This document shows positions 15,881-23,965 of a stretch of DNA of 34,164 bases, piece after piece (the stretch's first letter is position 1; the number at the start of each line of letters is the position of its first letter). The notes under the pieces are model-generated. The model saw only the letters and a list, made by a program, of their open reading frames with translations. It was not told the DNA's origin and made no database searches. Where the stretch lies: positions 1-34,164 of the forward strand of contig CAAGJW010000060.1 in assembly GCA_900770215.1 (NCBI GenBank), read 5' to 3'. This DNA comes from Bacteroidales bacterium. GTDB taxonomy: Bacteria; Bacteroidota; Bacteroidia; Bacteroidales; Muribaculaceae. Made by a program: the position numbers and the translations under genes.

Positions 15881-15943
15881 GGCTGGGCTGCACGGGGATG
15901 TGCAACCCAGCCATGATTTCGGGGCCGCGCCTCAGGGTGCGGC
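15881..15943 (-). terminator. Two hairpins after the fibronectin-type protein gene
   Basis: Hairpin 1: 15881-15893 pairs with 15900-15912 (13 bp, one mismatch, 6-nt loop; GGCTGGG with CCCAGCC). Hairpin 2: 15924-15931 pairs with 15936-15943 (8 bp, one mismatch, TCAG loop). They begin 19 nt past the stop codon at 15962, where a terminator for the minus-strand gene is expected. No clean T run follows. Confidence 0.5.
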
Positions 15944-15961
15944 ATGGCCACGTGACAATGG

Positions 15962-17704
15962 TTATTTCACCACCTTGGTCACGCGCTTGGTGCCGTCGGT
16001 GTAGAGGGTGACCACCACATTCACGCCATGGTGCGGCGTTGCCGAGCTGCGGCCAGCCAGGTCATAGTAGGTCACGCGCTTCACGCCCTTGGCCGTCACT
16101 GTCTTGTCTATTCCAGTGTTCTCGTTCTCGACCTTGACAAGATTGGAGGCTGCGGAGTAGACATAGATGATCTCGCCCTTGTAGTCGACCGAGCGGCAGG
16201 CCGACTGCACAGTATAGCTATAGCTCACCCCGTCGCCCATGGGATCGAGGCCGGTCACATCGAGCGAGGTGCCCTCGGTTTCGGTCGAGAGCATGGGAGC
16301 GATGATCTCGTAGCCTGCGGGCAGCACTTGGGCAACGGCCATGTCGTTGACAAACACCTTGTTCTTGCCCGTGTAATACACGCGCACAGCAGTGTTGGCA
16401 GCACCCTTGGTAAAGTTGACGACATAGGGCTTGAAGCCGCCGGCGAGCGGCTGGCTGATGCTCTCAAGCACCTGGTCTTGCGCGTCGACAAGCTGCACCA
16501 GCACGGTATCGGCAAGACTCTCGCCAAATCGCTGGGCGTCCATGTTGATGGTGGCCTGCACCTTGCCGTTGTCGTTGGACAGGTCAAGATAGGGCGTGGT
16601 GAGCGAGGCTGCGTCGCCGTAGGGCGCAAGGCCGATAGTGCCGGCAGCAAACACGTGGTTCACACCATACCAACCCGACTGGTGGGTGTAGTCGTCGAGA
16701 TACTCCTGAAGTTTGCCGAATTCAACGCTCGTAAACGAGCCCTTGGTCACCTTGGAGAAATCCTCGCTCAGGAGCGTGGTCAATCCAGCCTCCTTGATGC
16801 GGGTGTTCTTGTACACGTTCAGCTTGTAGAGCTCGGCCTCGGGCACACTCTTCCAGTTGGCCGTGAAGCCAGTCTCGGTCACGCCTGTGGCAGCAGTGGC
16901 CACAGGGGCCTCGATGCTCGACACCACCTTTATCACCTCGATTTCGTTGCTGTAGTCGCTCACGGCTGTGCCGTTGGTGGCACGCACCATATAGTAGTAC
17001 TTCTTGCTGGCGTCGAGGTCAGTCACCTTGCGTGTGGTGGTGGTCACGGTGTCGTTGTGCAGCACATAGTCCTTGACCGCGCCGTCCTGCTTGGTGTATA
17101 CATCAAGGAGATAGGCCTTGGCGCCAGTCACGCGAGTCCAGCGTGCAGTGAACGAGGTGCCGTCGGCCTTGGTGGGTTGCAGCGCTTCGGGCACGGGGAA
17201 GAAGTCGGGGCTGGTCTCCACCTTGAGCTCGTCGACCATGATGCCATTGAAGGTGATGTAGGGCTCCACGCGCACATAGGTCGATGAGGTGCCGCCTGTG
17301 GTGATAATCGACAATGTGTACCACTCGCTGTCGTAGACATAAATGTCCTTGGTCGTGGTATAGCCCAGCTTCACGCGCACAACGCCGCCGGTCTCAGAGA
17401 GGGCCTTGACACGCAGCGTGATGCGCACGATGCCCGAGTTGGCCGACATGTCGTAGCGGCTCGACTGCAGGTAGCCGTAGTCGCCTATCAGCAGCTTGCC
17501 GCCGGCCTCATACACGTTCTTGCCGCTCCAGCCCTTGAGGGTCTGGCCCAGCTTGGAAGTGGAAATGTCGGTCGTGGATGGCTCTTGCTCGCTGCCCTCG
17601 GTAAAGGCGTTGAAATCTTCGGTGAAAATGAGCGTGGGCTCGGTTGCACCCATGGTCAAGACTGCCGCGAGGGCAATCATCAGCGTAAAAAGAATTCTTC
17701 TCAT
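15962..17704 (-). CDS. Secreted multidomain protein with fibronectin type III repeats
   Basis: A 580-residue protein starting MRRILFTLMIALAAVLTMGA, a good signal peptide. The frame is open upstream to 17830, but that extension is Pro-rich and has no signal. After 'PTLIFTEDFNAF' comes a jelly-roll/choice-of-anchor-like domain (about 20-165), then two fibronectin type III domains ('SFTARWTRVTGAKAYLLDVY' and 'GFTANWKSVPEAELYKLNVY'), then another jelly-roll-like 'LLSEDFSKVTKGS' domain. The C-terminus 'VTYYDLAGRSS' to 'VNVVVTLYTDGTKRVTKVVK' is a sorting-like tail like that of the 161-residue protein. It is probably surface-displayed or secreted, and its binding partner is unknown. It is separated from thiL by 326 nt. 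Confidence 0.85.
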   Translation of the reverse strand: MRRILFTLMIALAAVLTMGATEPTLIFTEDFNAFTEGSEQEPSTTDISTSKLGQTLKGWSGKNVYEAGGKLLIGDYGYLQSSRYDMSANSGIVRITLRVKALSETGGVVRVKLGYTTTKDIYVYDSEWYTLSIITTGGTSSTYVRVEPYITFNGIMVDELKVETSPDFFPVPEALQPTKADGTSFTARWTRVTGAKAYLLDVYTKQDGAVKDYVLHNDTVTTTTRKVTDLDASKKYYYMVRATNGTAVSDYSNEIEVIKVVSSIEAPVATAATGVTETGFTANWKSVPEAELYKLNVYKNTRIKEAGLTTLLSEDFSKVTKGSFTSVEFGKLQEYLDDYTHQSGWYGVNHVFAAGTIGLAPYGDAASLTTPYLDLSNDNGKVQATINMDAQRFGESLADTVLVQLVDAQDQVLESISQPLAGGFKPYVVNFTKGAANTAVRVYYTGKNKVFVNDMAVAQVLPAGYEIIAPMLSTETEGTSLDVTGLDPMGDGVSYSYTVQSACRSVDYKGEIIYVYSAASNLVKVENENTGIDKTVTAKGVKRVTYYDLAGRSSATPHHGVNVVVTLYTDGTKRVTKVVK

Positions 17705-18030
17705 GATTTGGTTTTGAAATTTTCCCGCCGCCGGGCCAGTCCATTTAGTGCGTGAATGGGCTTTTCCTGTCGCGTAGGGGGGAGGGGGTTGGTGATTAAG
17801 ATAAATTATTGTTGTGTAATATAAAATCATAACGGTGAGCGCACTATCATTGCTTGGGTTATAAGGGGAGCAAACAAACCGTTGTCGTTATTGTCATCAG
17901 GTTTTCAAGGATGGGAAAGCAGGTGCCAACTGCGCGCACGGGCATAGACCTTGTTCAATTGCCCAGAAAGAGCGCTCGCTCGCGTGCGCGCTCGGTTGCA
18001 CACTGCTGTCGCACGGGCCGCGACTGCATT
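17705..18030. other. Intergenic region between thiL and the fibronectin-type gene
   Basis: No gene supported. The left half is AT-rich and should hold the promoter of the secreted protein, but no exact TAnnTTTG box was found. The right half, close to the thiL stop, is GC-rich with short alternating CG/GC runs (around 17970-17992) and shows no clear terminator. Confidence 0.5.
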
Positions 18031-19077
18031 CTAATGGCTGAAGGCATTCCAGCCTTGCGCCTTGATGGGAAGCTCGTCGTTGCCCTCACGGTCGATCATG
18101 TAGGCGCCAAGTTCGGGCTTGGTGATGCGACCTATGATCTTGGCAGTCTTCATTTGGGCAGCCTTCTCGTGCAGGGCCAGCGGCACGGTGAAGAGCAGCT
18201 CGTAGTCCTCGCCGCCGTTCATGGCACAAGTCACGAGGTTCATGTTGAGCTCCTCGGCCATGATGGCAGTCTGGTAGTCGATGGGAATGCGCTCCTCGTA
18301 GACGCGGCAACCCACATTGCTATCCTTGCAGATGTGCAGCAACTCGCTCGAGAGTCCGTCGCTCACGTCCATCATGGCCGTGGGCTGAATGCCGAGCTGG
18401 TGCAGCTCCTCGATCACGTCGCGCCGAGCTTCGGGCTTGAGCTGACGCTCGAGAATGTACTCCTTGCCGGCAAAATCGGGCTGGAAGTCACGCTGCCCTG
18501 CCCCAGCCTCGCGCTCGCGCTCAAGCAGCTGCAAGCCCATGTAGGCTGCACCCAGGTCGCCGCTCACGCATATCAGGTCGGTGTCGCGAGCCCCGTTGCG
18601 GTACACGATTTTACCTTCCTCGCCCTTGCCAATGCAGGTGATCGAGATGATGAGGCCAGTGACCGATGCCGAAGTGTCGCCGCCCACCAAGTCGACGCCA
18701 TACTCGTTGCAGGCCAGCAGAATACCGGCATAGAGCTCATTGATGTGCTCCACGGTGAAACGCTTGGAGATACCCAGCGACACGGTGATCTGCTCGGGCT
18801 TGCCATTCATAGCATAGACATCGCTGAAGTTGACAACGGCAGCCTTGTAGCCCAAGTGCTTGAGCGGTGTATAGGTGAGATCGAAGTGTATGCCCTCGAG
18901 CAGCACGTCGGTAGTGACCAGCGTGCGCAGCTTGGGATCCTGGCTGTAGTCGAGCACGGCGCAGTCATCGCCCACACCATATTGTGTCGACTTGTTTTTG
19001 ATTTTGAAGTCCTTGGTGAGCTCGTCGATGAGCCCGAACTCGCCCAGGGTGCTTATTTCGGTTTCTGAATCTTGCAT
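18031..19077 (-). CDS. thiL: Thiamine-monophosphate kinase
   Basis: A 348-residue protein that phosphorylates thiamine monophosphate to thiamine pyrophosphate with ATP in the cytoplasm, the last step of de novo cofactor synthesis. Motifs of the AIR synthase/ThiL fold: 'GVGDDCAVLDYS' (about 34-45), 'TTDVLLEGIHFDL', 'GGDTSAS', 'MMDVSDGLSSELLHI' and 'NGGEDYELLFTV'. The length is normal. It is the last gene of the run sppA-lpxK-pnp-thiL on the minus strand, 33 nt after pnp. No TPP riboswitch was recognised in front of it, as expected for an internal operon gene. Confidence 0.95.
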   Translation of the reverse strand: MQDSETEISTLGEFGLIDELTKDFKIKNKSTQYGVGDDCAVLDYSQDPKLRTLVTTDVLLEGIHFDLTYTPLKHLGYKAAVVNFSDVYAMNGKPEQITVSLGISKRFTVEHINELYAGILLACNEYGVDLVGGDTSASVTGLIISITCIGKGEEGKIVYRNGARDTDLICVSGDLGAAYMGLQLLEREREAGAGQRDFQPDFAGKEYILERQLKPEARRDVIEELHQLGIQPTAMMDVSDGLSSELLHICKDSNVGCRVYEERIPIDYQTAIMAEELNMNLVTCAMNGGEDYELLFTVPLALHEKAAQMKTAKIIGRITKPELGAYMIDREGNDELPIKAQGWNAFSH

Positions 19078-19110
19078 GATGAAAATTGATGTTGAATGAA
19101 ATTGTCGAGT

Positions 19111-19950
19111 TTAGTCGTCGAGGTGGCCTATGAGCTCCTTCATGATGAGCGTCATGTGGGGCTCGGCTGTGGCAGCAGCCTGCTGCACGTCTTCATGAGA
19201 GGCCTCAACGATTTCGGCGCCGCCACCCAGGTCGGTAATGACCGAAATGCCGAAGACCTGCATGTCCATGTGGCGGGCCACGATCACCTCGGGCACGGTG
19301 CTCATGCCCACAGCGTCGCCACCTATCACGTGGAAGAAGCGGTACTCGGCCGGAGTTTCAAAGGTGGGGCCTTGCACGCCCACATACACGCCTTCTCGCA
19401 GGACAATGCCGTGAGCCTGAGCTATTGCTTTGGCCTGTGCAATGAGACGGCGGCTGTAAGCCTCGCCCATAGCCGGGAAGCGCGGGCCCAGCTCGCTATA
19501 GTTGTGGCCGCGCAACGGGTGTTCGGGAAAGAGGTTGATGTGGTCGGTGATAACCATGAGATCGCCTATCTTGAAATCGGGGTTCATGCCGCCAGCTGCG
19601 TTGGAAACCAAGAGGGTCTTCACTCCCAAAGCGTGCATCACACGCACAGGGAAGGTCACCTCCTGCATGCTGTAGCCCTCATAGTAGTGGAAACGGCCCT
19701 GCATGGCCATGATATACTTGTCGCCCAAATAGCCAAAGATGAGACGGCCCTTGTGGCCCTCAACGGTCGAAACCGGGAAATTGGGTATCTCCTGGTAGCG
19801 CATGTCGACCTCGACCTTGATGTGGTCGGCAAGCTCGCCCAGTCCTGTGCCCAAAATGATGGCGGTGTCGGGGAGCTTGGCCACACGGCGGCTGATATAG
19901 TCGGCTGTGTGAGTGATTTTTTCAAGCCAGTTGATGTTCTCTTCTTGCAT
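19111..19950 (-). CDS. Purine nucleoside phosphorylase (trimeric class)
   Basis: A 279-residue protein that cleaves purine nucleosides with phosphate to give free base and (deoxy)ribose-1-phosphate in salvage. Family motifs in order: 'AIILGTGLGELA' (phosphate loop), 'VEGHKGRLIFG', 'MQGRFHYYEGY', 'LLVSNAAGGMN', 'GVQGPTFETPAEYRF' and 'VGMSTVPEVIVARH'. The length fits the low-molecular-mass trimeric family (PunA/PNP type) rather than hexameric DeoD. It sits between lpxK (54-nt gap) and thiL (33-nt gap) on the same strand, an arrangement common in Bacteroidales. Confidence 0.95.
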   Translation of the reverse strand: MQEENINWLEKITHTADYISRRVAKLPDTAIILGTGLGELADHIKVEVDMRYQEIPNFPVSTVEGHKGRLIFGYLGDKYIMAMQGRFHYYEGYSMQEVTFPVRVMHALGVKTLLVSNAAGGMNPDFKIGDLMVITDHINLFPEHPLRGHNYSELGPRFPAMGEAYSRRLIAQAKAIAQAHGIVLREGVYVGVQGPTFETPAEYRFFHVIGGDAVGMSTVPEVIVARHMDMQVFGISVITDLGGGAEIVEASHEDVQQAAATAEPHMTLIMKELIGHLDD

Positions 19951-20004
19951 AATGGTAGATGTTTTGTTGGGGTCGTGTCATTGTTTTTATCGGGTTGGCG
20001 ATGC

Positions 20005-21123
20005 TCAAGCCTGAATGCGCTTGACCAGCTCGGGTATAAACTCCCGCTCCTCGTAGTTGAGAAAGCCAACGCGTATGGGGATGTAGTAGATGTAGTCACG
20101 CATCTCGGGCGGGAAATAGGCATTGTTGAGAATGCGCACAGCATCTTTCTCGGTTGTAACGATAAACTTGCGCCGGCCCTTGTGCTGGTTGTAGACCCGT
20201 ACGATGTCCTTAAAGTCTTCACGCGTGTAGTCGTGGTGGTCGTCGTAGTGCATGACCTTGACACCTGGCTGAAACTGGCGCAGGTATTTCACAAAGGGGC
20301 GCTGGTTGGCTATGCCGGTAAGGCCCAGGATGAAGTCGTCGCTCGACATCCACGACAGGTTGTCGAGCTTCACATTGGCCTTGGGGAACACCGGCACCGG
20401 GTTGCCGTAGTTCACATTGGAGAAAAAGAGCTCGGTCGACGGAAATAGTCCCAGTTTCTCCTTGATGAGCTTGATATCGATAGGCTTGATGTCGTTGGGA
20501 CACTTGGTCACCACCACAAAGTCGGCTTGCTTCACCATGCGATACATGGGCTCGCGCAGGGTGCCCAGGGGCAGGAGCCTGTCGTTGTAGGGCATGCGGT
20601 TGTAGTCGCACAGCACGATGTTGACTTTGGGCTTCACATAGCGATGCTGGAAAGCATCGTCGAGTAGAAACAAGTTGATAGCAGGATCAATTTTCAGCAT
20701 TTCCTCGATGCCCTTGCGCCGGCTCTCGCACACGGCCAGCGAGATGTGGCCCAGAAACTTGTGGTATATCTGATAGGGCTCATCGCCTATGTCGCGAGGC
20801 GTGAGCGTGTCGCGGGCCATGACAAAGCCGTGGGTCAAGCGCTTGTAGCCGCGGCTGAGCACGCCCACATGATACTGCGGGTAGTTGGCCAGCAAGCCCT
20901 CGATGATATATTCCACATGAGGTGTCTTGCCCGTGCCGCCCACAGTGATGTTGCCCACCGACACGATGGGCACGTCATAGCTCGTTTCCTTGAGTATGCC
21001 AGCATTGAAGGCAGCATTGCGACACCACACGCCCATGCCGTAAAGCCACGAGAAGGGCGTGAGCACGGCATCGACAATGTTCTGCCGCTGTTGCTTGTTC
21101 AATATTTTGGAAAAATCTATCAC
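20005..21123 (-). CDS. lpxK: Tetraacyldisaccharide 4'-kinase
   Basis: A 372-residue inner-membrane-associated kinase of lipid A synthesis. It adds the 4'-phosphate to the tetraacyl-disaccharide-1-phosphate precursor. The Walker A-like loop 'VGNITVGGTGKTPHVEYI' is at residues 57-73, followed by 'GVLSRGYKRLTHGFV' and the family 'LLDDAFQHRYV' motif. An amphipathic N-terminal helix ('LTPFSWLYGMGVWCRN') precedes the loop. The length is typical for Bacteroidetes LpxK. It lies 44 nt downstream of sppA and is part of the same transcription unit. Confidence 0.96.
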   Translation of the reverse strand: MIDFSKILNKQQRQNIVDAVLTPFSWLYGMGVWCRNAAFNAGILKETSYDVPIVSVGNITVGGTGKTPHVEYIIEGLLANYPQYHVGVLSRGYKRLTHGFVMARDTLTPRDIGDEPYQIYHKFLGHISLAVCESRRKGIEEMLKIDPAINLFLLDDAFQHRYVKPKVNIVLCDYNRMPYNDRLLPLGTLREPMYRMVKQADFVVVTKCPNDIKPIDIKLIKEKLGLFPSTELFFSNVNYGNPVPVFPKANVKLDNLSWMSSDDFILGLTGIANQRPFVKYLRQFQPGVKVMHYDDHHDYTREDFKDIVRVYNQHKGRRKFIVTTEKDAVRILNNAYFPPEMRDYIYYIPIRVGFLNYEEREFIPELVKRIQA

Positions 21124-21167
21124 TATAGGTGTCAGCGCAACCGAGCGCAGCGTAATATTTATCTATA

Positions 21168-22976
21168 TCATTTCACTTCGATGGGCGGCATGAGGCACAG
21201 CACATGGCGGCGGCTGGTCATAGCCTCGAGTTGGCGATAGCTGGTGTAGAACACGCCCATCGACTGAGCCAGGCGATCTTGCTCTCGCATGCCGTAGAGA
21301 CTAGCCAGCATGGCGCGCAAGTCGACTTCGAGCTCGGGATATTCCTTCACTTCATAGTAGCCGGTATTGAGGCCTGCCTTTCTTGCCACCCAGTCGACAG
21401 CATCGCCCAGGGAGCCAAACTGGTCGACCAGGCCTATGCGCTTGGCGCTGATGCCGTCCCACACGCGGCCTTGTGCTATCTTATTGATCGAGTCCTGGCT
21501 CACGCCACGTCCACTGGCCACGCGCTTGGTGAAGAGGTCGTAGCCACGGTTGATATAGTTCTGCATAGCAGCCAGCTGCACTGGTGTCATGGCCTTCGAC
21601 ACGATACCGTAGTCGGTGGCCATGTCGGCATTGGCATTGGTCTTCACCACACTCATTTTCACACCCAACTTGTTCTCGATGAGCTCTTGGGCGCAGGGGA
21701 TCATGCCGAAGATGCCTATGCTGCCCGTGATGGTGGTGCTGTCGGCAAAGATGCGCTGGGCACCGCACGAGATGTAGTAGCCTCCCGAGGCTGCATAGTC
21801 GCCCATCGACACGGCAAAGGTCTTGCCTGCACGCTTAAACTGTTCGAGGGCACGCCATATCTGTTCTGAACCGAAGGCGCTGCCGCCGGGAGAGTTCACG
21901 CGCAGCACGAGGCCCTTCACGTCATCGTCGTTGCGCAGCTCCTCGATGGTGGCAACCAGCTTCTCGCTGTCGATGTTCTCGCCGTCGCTCATAGGGCCGG
22001 CTCCGCCATCGATCTCGCCCACGGCATACACCACGGCCACGATACCGTCTTTATTGCTGCCGCTGTCGTAGTGCGACGCCACAAGCTCGGGCGAGGCCAG
22101 GCGCAAGTCGTCGTCGTGCTTCAGGCCGGCAATGCGGCGTATCTTGTCTTCCATCTCGGGCTTGTAGCAGGTGCCGTCGATGAGCCCGCTGGCTTTGAGC
22201 GCAGGAGCCGTCACGGTGAGCATCACGCTGTCGGCCATCGCATTGAAGCGGGCAGGTGCGATGTTGCGGCTGCGAGCCATCTCGCCAGCCATCACGCGCC
22301 ACACGTTGCCCAGAAACAGCGATTGCTGCTCGCGATTGGCCGGGCTTATGCTGTCGAGCATGAAGGGCTCGACGGCGCTCTTGTAGGTGCCCACGCGCAG
22401 TATCTGCATCTTCACGCCCACCTTGTCGAGCAACCGCTTGAAGTAGGGCGTGACCGAGGCCAGGCCGTGCACGTCGACCGCTCCCACAGGATTGAGCAGC
22501 ACGCTGTCGGCAACGGTGGCCACATAGTAGTCGCCCTGGCTGTAGCCCTGGTAGCCATAGGCTATCACGGGCTTGTGAGAGCTGGCTTTGAAGCCGAGCA
22601 AGGCGTTGCGCAGGCTGCGCATCGTGGCTGCCGAGGCTTGAGCCCCCTGGCAATCAAGATAGATGCCCTTTATTTTCTTTTCGGTTTTGGCAACTTCTAT
22701 TGCCTTCACCATGTCGCTCAGGCTCGACGATCCCTTCTGGCCCTGCACCATGGCCATCACGCTGGCAGCCCCCGTGGCATCGGCACTGCGCTCAGCAATG
22801 GGGCCCGAAAGCTTGATGTAGAGCATTGAGTGGTCTTGTATCGACTGCACCTCGCTCTTGGCAAAAGCTGCCATGATCGAAAAGCTCACTGCCACAGCAC
22901 ACAGGCAGAACACCACAAGTGCCAGGAATGCTCCCACCAGGGAACCACACACGGTGAGTATGAATTTTTTCATCAT
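21168..22976 (-). CDS. sppA: Signal peptide peptidase SppA, 67K type
   Basis: A 602-residue inner-membrane serine protease with tandem SppA domains that degrades cleaved signal peptides. One N-terminal transmembrane helix (about 5-37) is followed by the N-terminal domain with the catalytic Lys in 'RVGTYKSAVEPF' (K199) and the C-terminal domain with 'VNSPGGSAFGSEQIW' and the catalytic Ser in 'MGDYAASGGYYISC' (S397). This Lys/Ser split over two domains is the arrangement of E. coli SppA (K209/S409). It is the first gene of the minus-strand operon. A -7 box lies about 100 nt upstream. Confidence 0.96.
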   Translation of the reverse strand: MMKKFILTVCGSLVGAFLALVVFCLCAVAVSFSIMAAFAKSEVQSIQDHSMLYIKLSGPIAERSADATGAASVMAMVQGQKGSSSLSDMVKAIEVAKTEKKIKGIYLDCQGAQASAATMRSLRNALLGFKASSHKPVIAYGYQGYSQGDYYVATVADSVLLNPVGAVDVHGLASVTPYFKRLLDKVGVKMQILRVGTYKSAVEPFMLDSISPANREQQSLFLGNVWRVMAGEMARSRNIAPARFNAMADSVMLTVTAPALKASGLIDGTCYKPEMEDKIRRIAGLKHDDDLRLASPELVASHYDSGSNKDGIVAVVYAVGEIDGGAGPMSDGENIDSEKLVATIEELRNDDDVKGLVLRVNSPGGSAFGSEQIWRALEQFKRAGKTFAVSMGDYAASGGYYISCGAQRIFADSTTITGSIGIFGMIPCAQELIENKLGVKMSVVKTNANADMATDYGIVSKAMTPVQLAAMQNYINRGYDLFTKRVASGRGVSQDSINKIAQGRVWDGISAKRIGLVDQFGSLGDAVDWVARKAGLNTGYYEVKEYPELEVDLRAMLASLYGMREQDRLAQSMGVFYTSYRQLEAMTSRRHVLCLMPPIEVK

Positions 22977-23076
22977 AGTTTTGTCGTGTAGCTATTTTTC
23001 TTGTAAAATATTGTTTCTCAATCTTTCATAATGCGACTGGCACAGCTGTGACATCAAGCCGCACCCATCAAGTTTA

Positions 23077-23084
23077 CAAAGTTA
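23077..23084 (-). promoter_or_regulatory. Bacteroidetes -7 box (TAACTTTG) for the sppA operon
   Basis: Plus-strand caaagtta gives an exact TAnnTTTG match on the minus strand, about 100 nt before the sppA ATG. The nearest TTG upstream is 23 nt away, longer than the usual spacing. Confidence 0.45.
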
Positions 23085-23175
23085 AGCATTTATTTCACAT
23101 TTTCCATCAATTGGCCAAAAATTATGTTTCATCGACTTTCTCCAGGCCGCCGCGTTTTTTTAAGGGCGGCAGCTC

Positions 23176-23206
23176 TTGGAATATAGGGAAAAACTACTTA
23201 ATTTTG
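23176..23206 (+). promoter_or_regulatory. Full Bacteroidetes promoter (TTG-N20-TAATTTTG)
   Basis: TTG at 23176-23178, a 20-nt spacer, then TAATTTTG at 23199-23206, matching the -33/-7 consensus in both elements and spacing. Transcription would begin near 23212 and give the lipoprotein gene at 23306 a leader of about 95 nt. Confidence 0.65.
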
Positions 23207-23305
23207 CATGTGGCTTGTTGCCATGTGGCCAAAACACACAGCACACGGCTCAAGGCCCGACGATGAATTTTATGATATAGAAACCTCAAAAAAATTTTCA
23301 AGACG

Positions 23306-23875
23306 ATGAACAAGAGCATCACAACCCTGCTATTGCTTGCAGCACTGCTGTGCCTGGCTGCATGCAACAACAAGATGATTGCAGCCCACACGCTGCAACG
23401 CAGCAACATTGCCTGGAAGGCAGGCGATGAGCTTGCCGTGGCCCGGCTCAACTACTTCCAGAGCGAGCAACAGCTCAAGGCATCAAAGCAATATGCCCAC
23501 TACAGCCATAAGTACGGCTTGCCGGCCAGCACTCCCGTGGTCAAGACCGATTGCGACGAGGCCTTTCTGGTCATCGTGCGCGACCCCGAGGCCCAGGTCA
23601 TCGTGCACAAGCTCACCTTCGACATGGTAGCCGGCGGCGAGCCTCCCGCCACGGGCGAGGTGCTCTACCAGGGCAAAGGCATCACGCCCTTCTTCCTGCT
23701 GTGCAACATCTCCGACGTTTACCCCAACACCTGCGTGCGCGTGGTGAGCAGCACAGGCATTGTGACCGAGTACTCGCCTCGCATAAGCCTGCGCGAGGGC
23801 GAGCTGCAATTGCCCGACAGCACTGCCCAGGGCCAAGGCAGCGTGATCGACATCACCGACTACTGGTTGAAATGA
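23306..23875 (+). CDS. Lipoprotein of unknown function
   Basis: A 189-residue protein with a short signal sequence and a lipobox 'LAAC' (Cys20), followed by 'NNKMIAAHTLQRSN'. The mature domain has no recognised family. It contains two Cys ('KTDCDEAF', 'LLCNISDV') and an alternating hydrophobic beta pattern ('AFLVIVRDPEAQVIVHKLTF', 'TCVRVVSSTGIVTEY'). It is preceded by a full promoter and ends 91 nt before the alpha/beta hydrolase gene, so the two could share a transcript, although a second weak promoter-like site (TTG-N20-GACATTTG at 23907-23937) lies between them. Confidence 0.75.
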   Translation: MNKSITTLLLLAALLCLAACNNKMIAAHTLQRSNIAWKAGDELAVARLNYFQSEQQLKASKQYAHYSHKYGLPASTPVVKTDCDEAFLVIVRDPEAQVIVHKLTFDMVAGGEPPATGEVLYQGKGITPFFLLCNISDVYPNTCVRVVSSTGIVTEYSPRISLREGELQLPDSTAQGQGSVIDITDYWLK

Positions 23876-23965
23876 GAGCACGGGCGCTAAAAAGATGTGA
23901 GCGGGCTTGCGCGTCACAATTATTTGCCCGACATTTGCATAAATTGTAACCTAAGACCATATAAA

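Larger units (their letters stand above)
15444..15961. other. Intergenic region upstream of the GH3 gene, no gene found
   Basis: No convincing gene. A 73-residue minus-strand frame (15559-15780) has no start signals or family features. The region contains a -7 box at 15661-15668 (minus strand), which would give the GH3 gene a leader of about 215 nt, and two hairpins at 15881-15943 next to the stop codon of the 580-residue gene. Confidence 0.55.
22977..23305. other. Divergent promoter region between sppA and the lipoprotein gene
   Basis: No gene found. It contains one -7 box on each strand (23077-23084 minus strand, 23199-23206 plus strand) and is otherwise AT-rich sequence without notable repeats. 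Confidence 0.6.

Noticed and set aside
16028..17287. A 419-residue plus-strand frame across the fibronectin-type gene
   Set aside because: It is Gly/His/Val-rich with no domain, while the minus frame has a signal peptide and recognisable fibronectin type III repeats.
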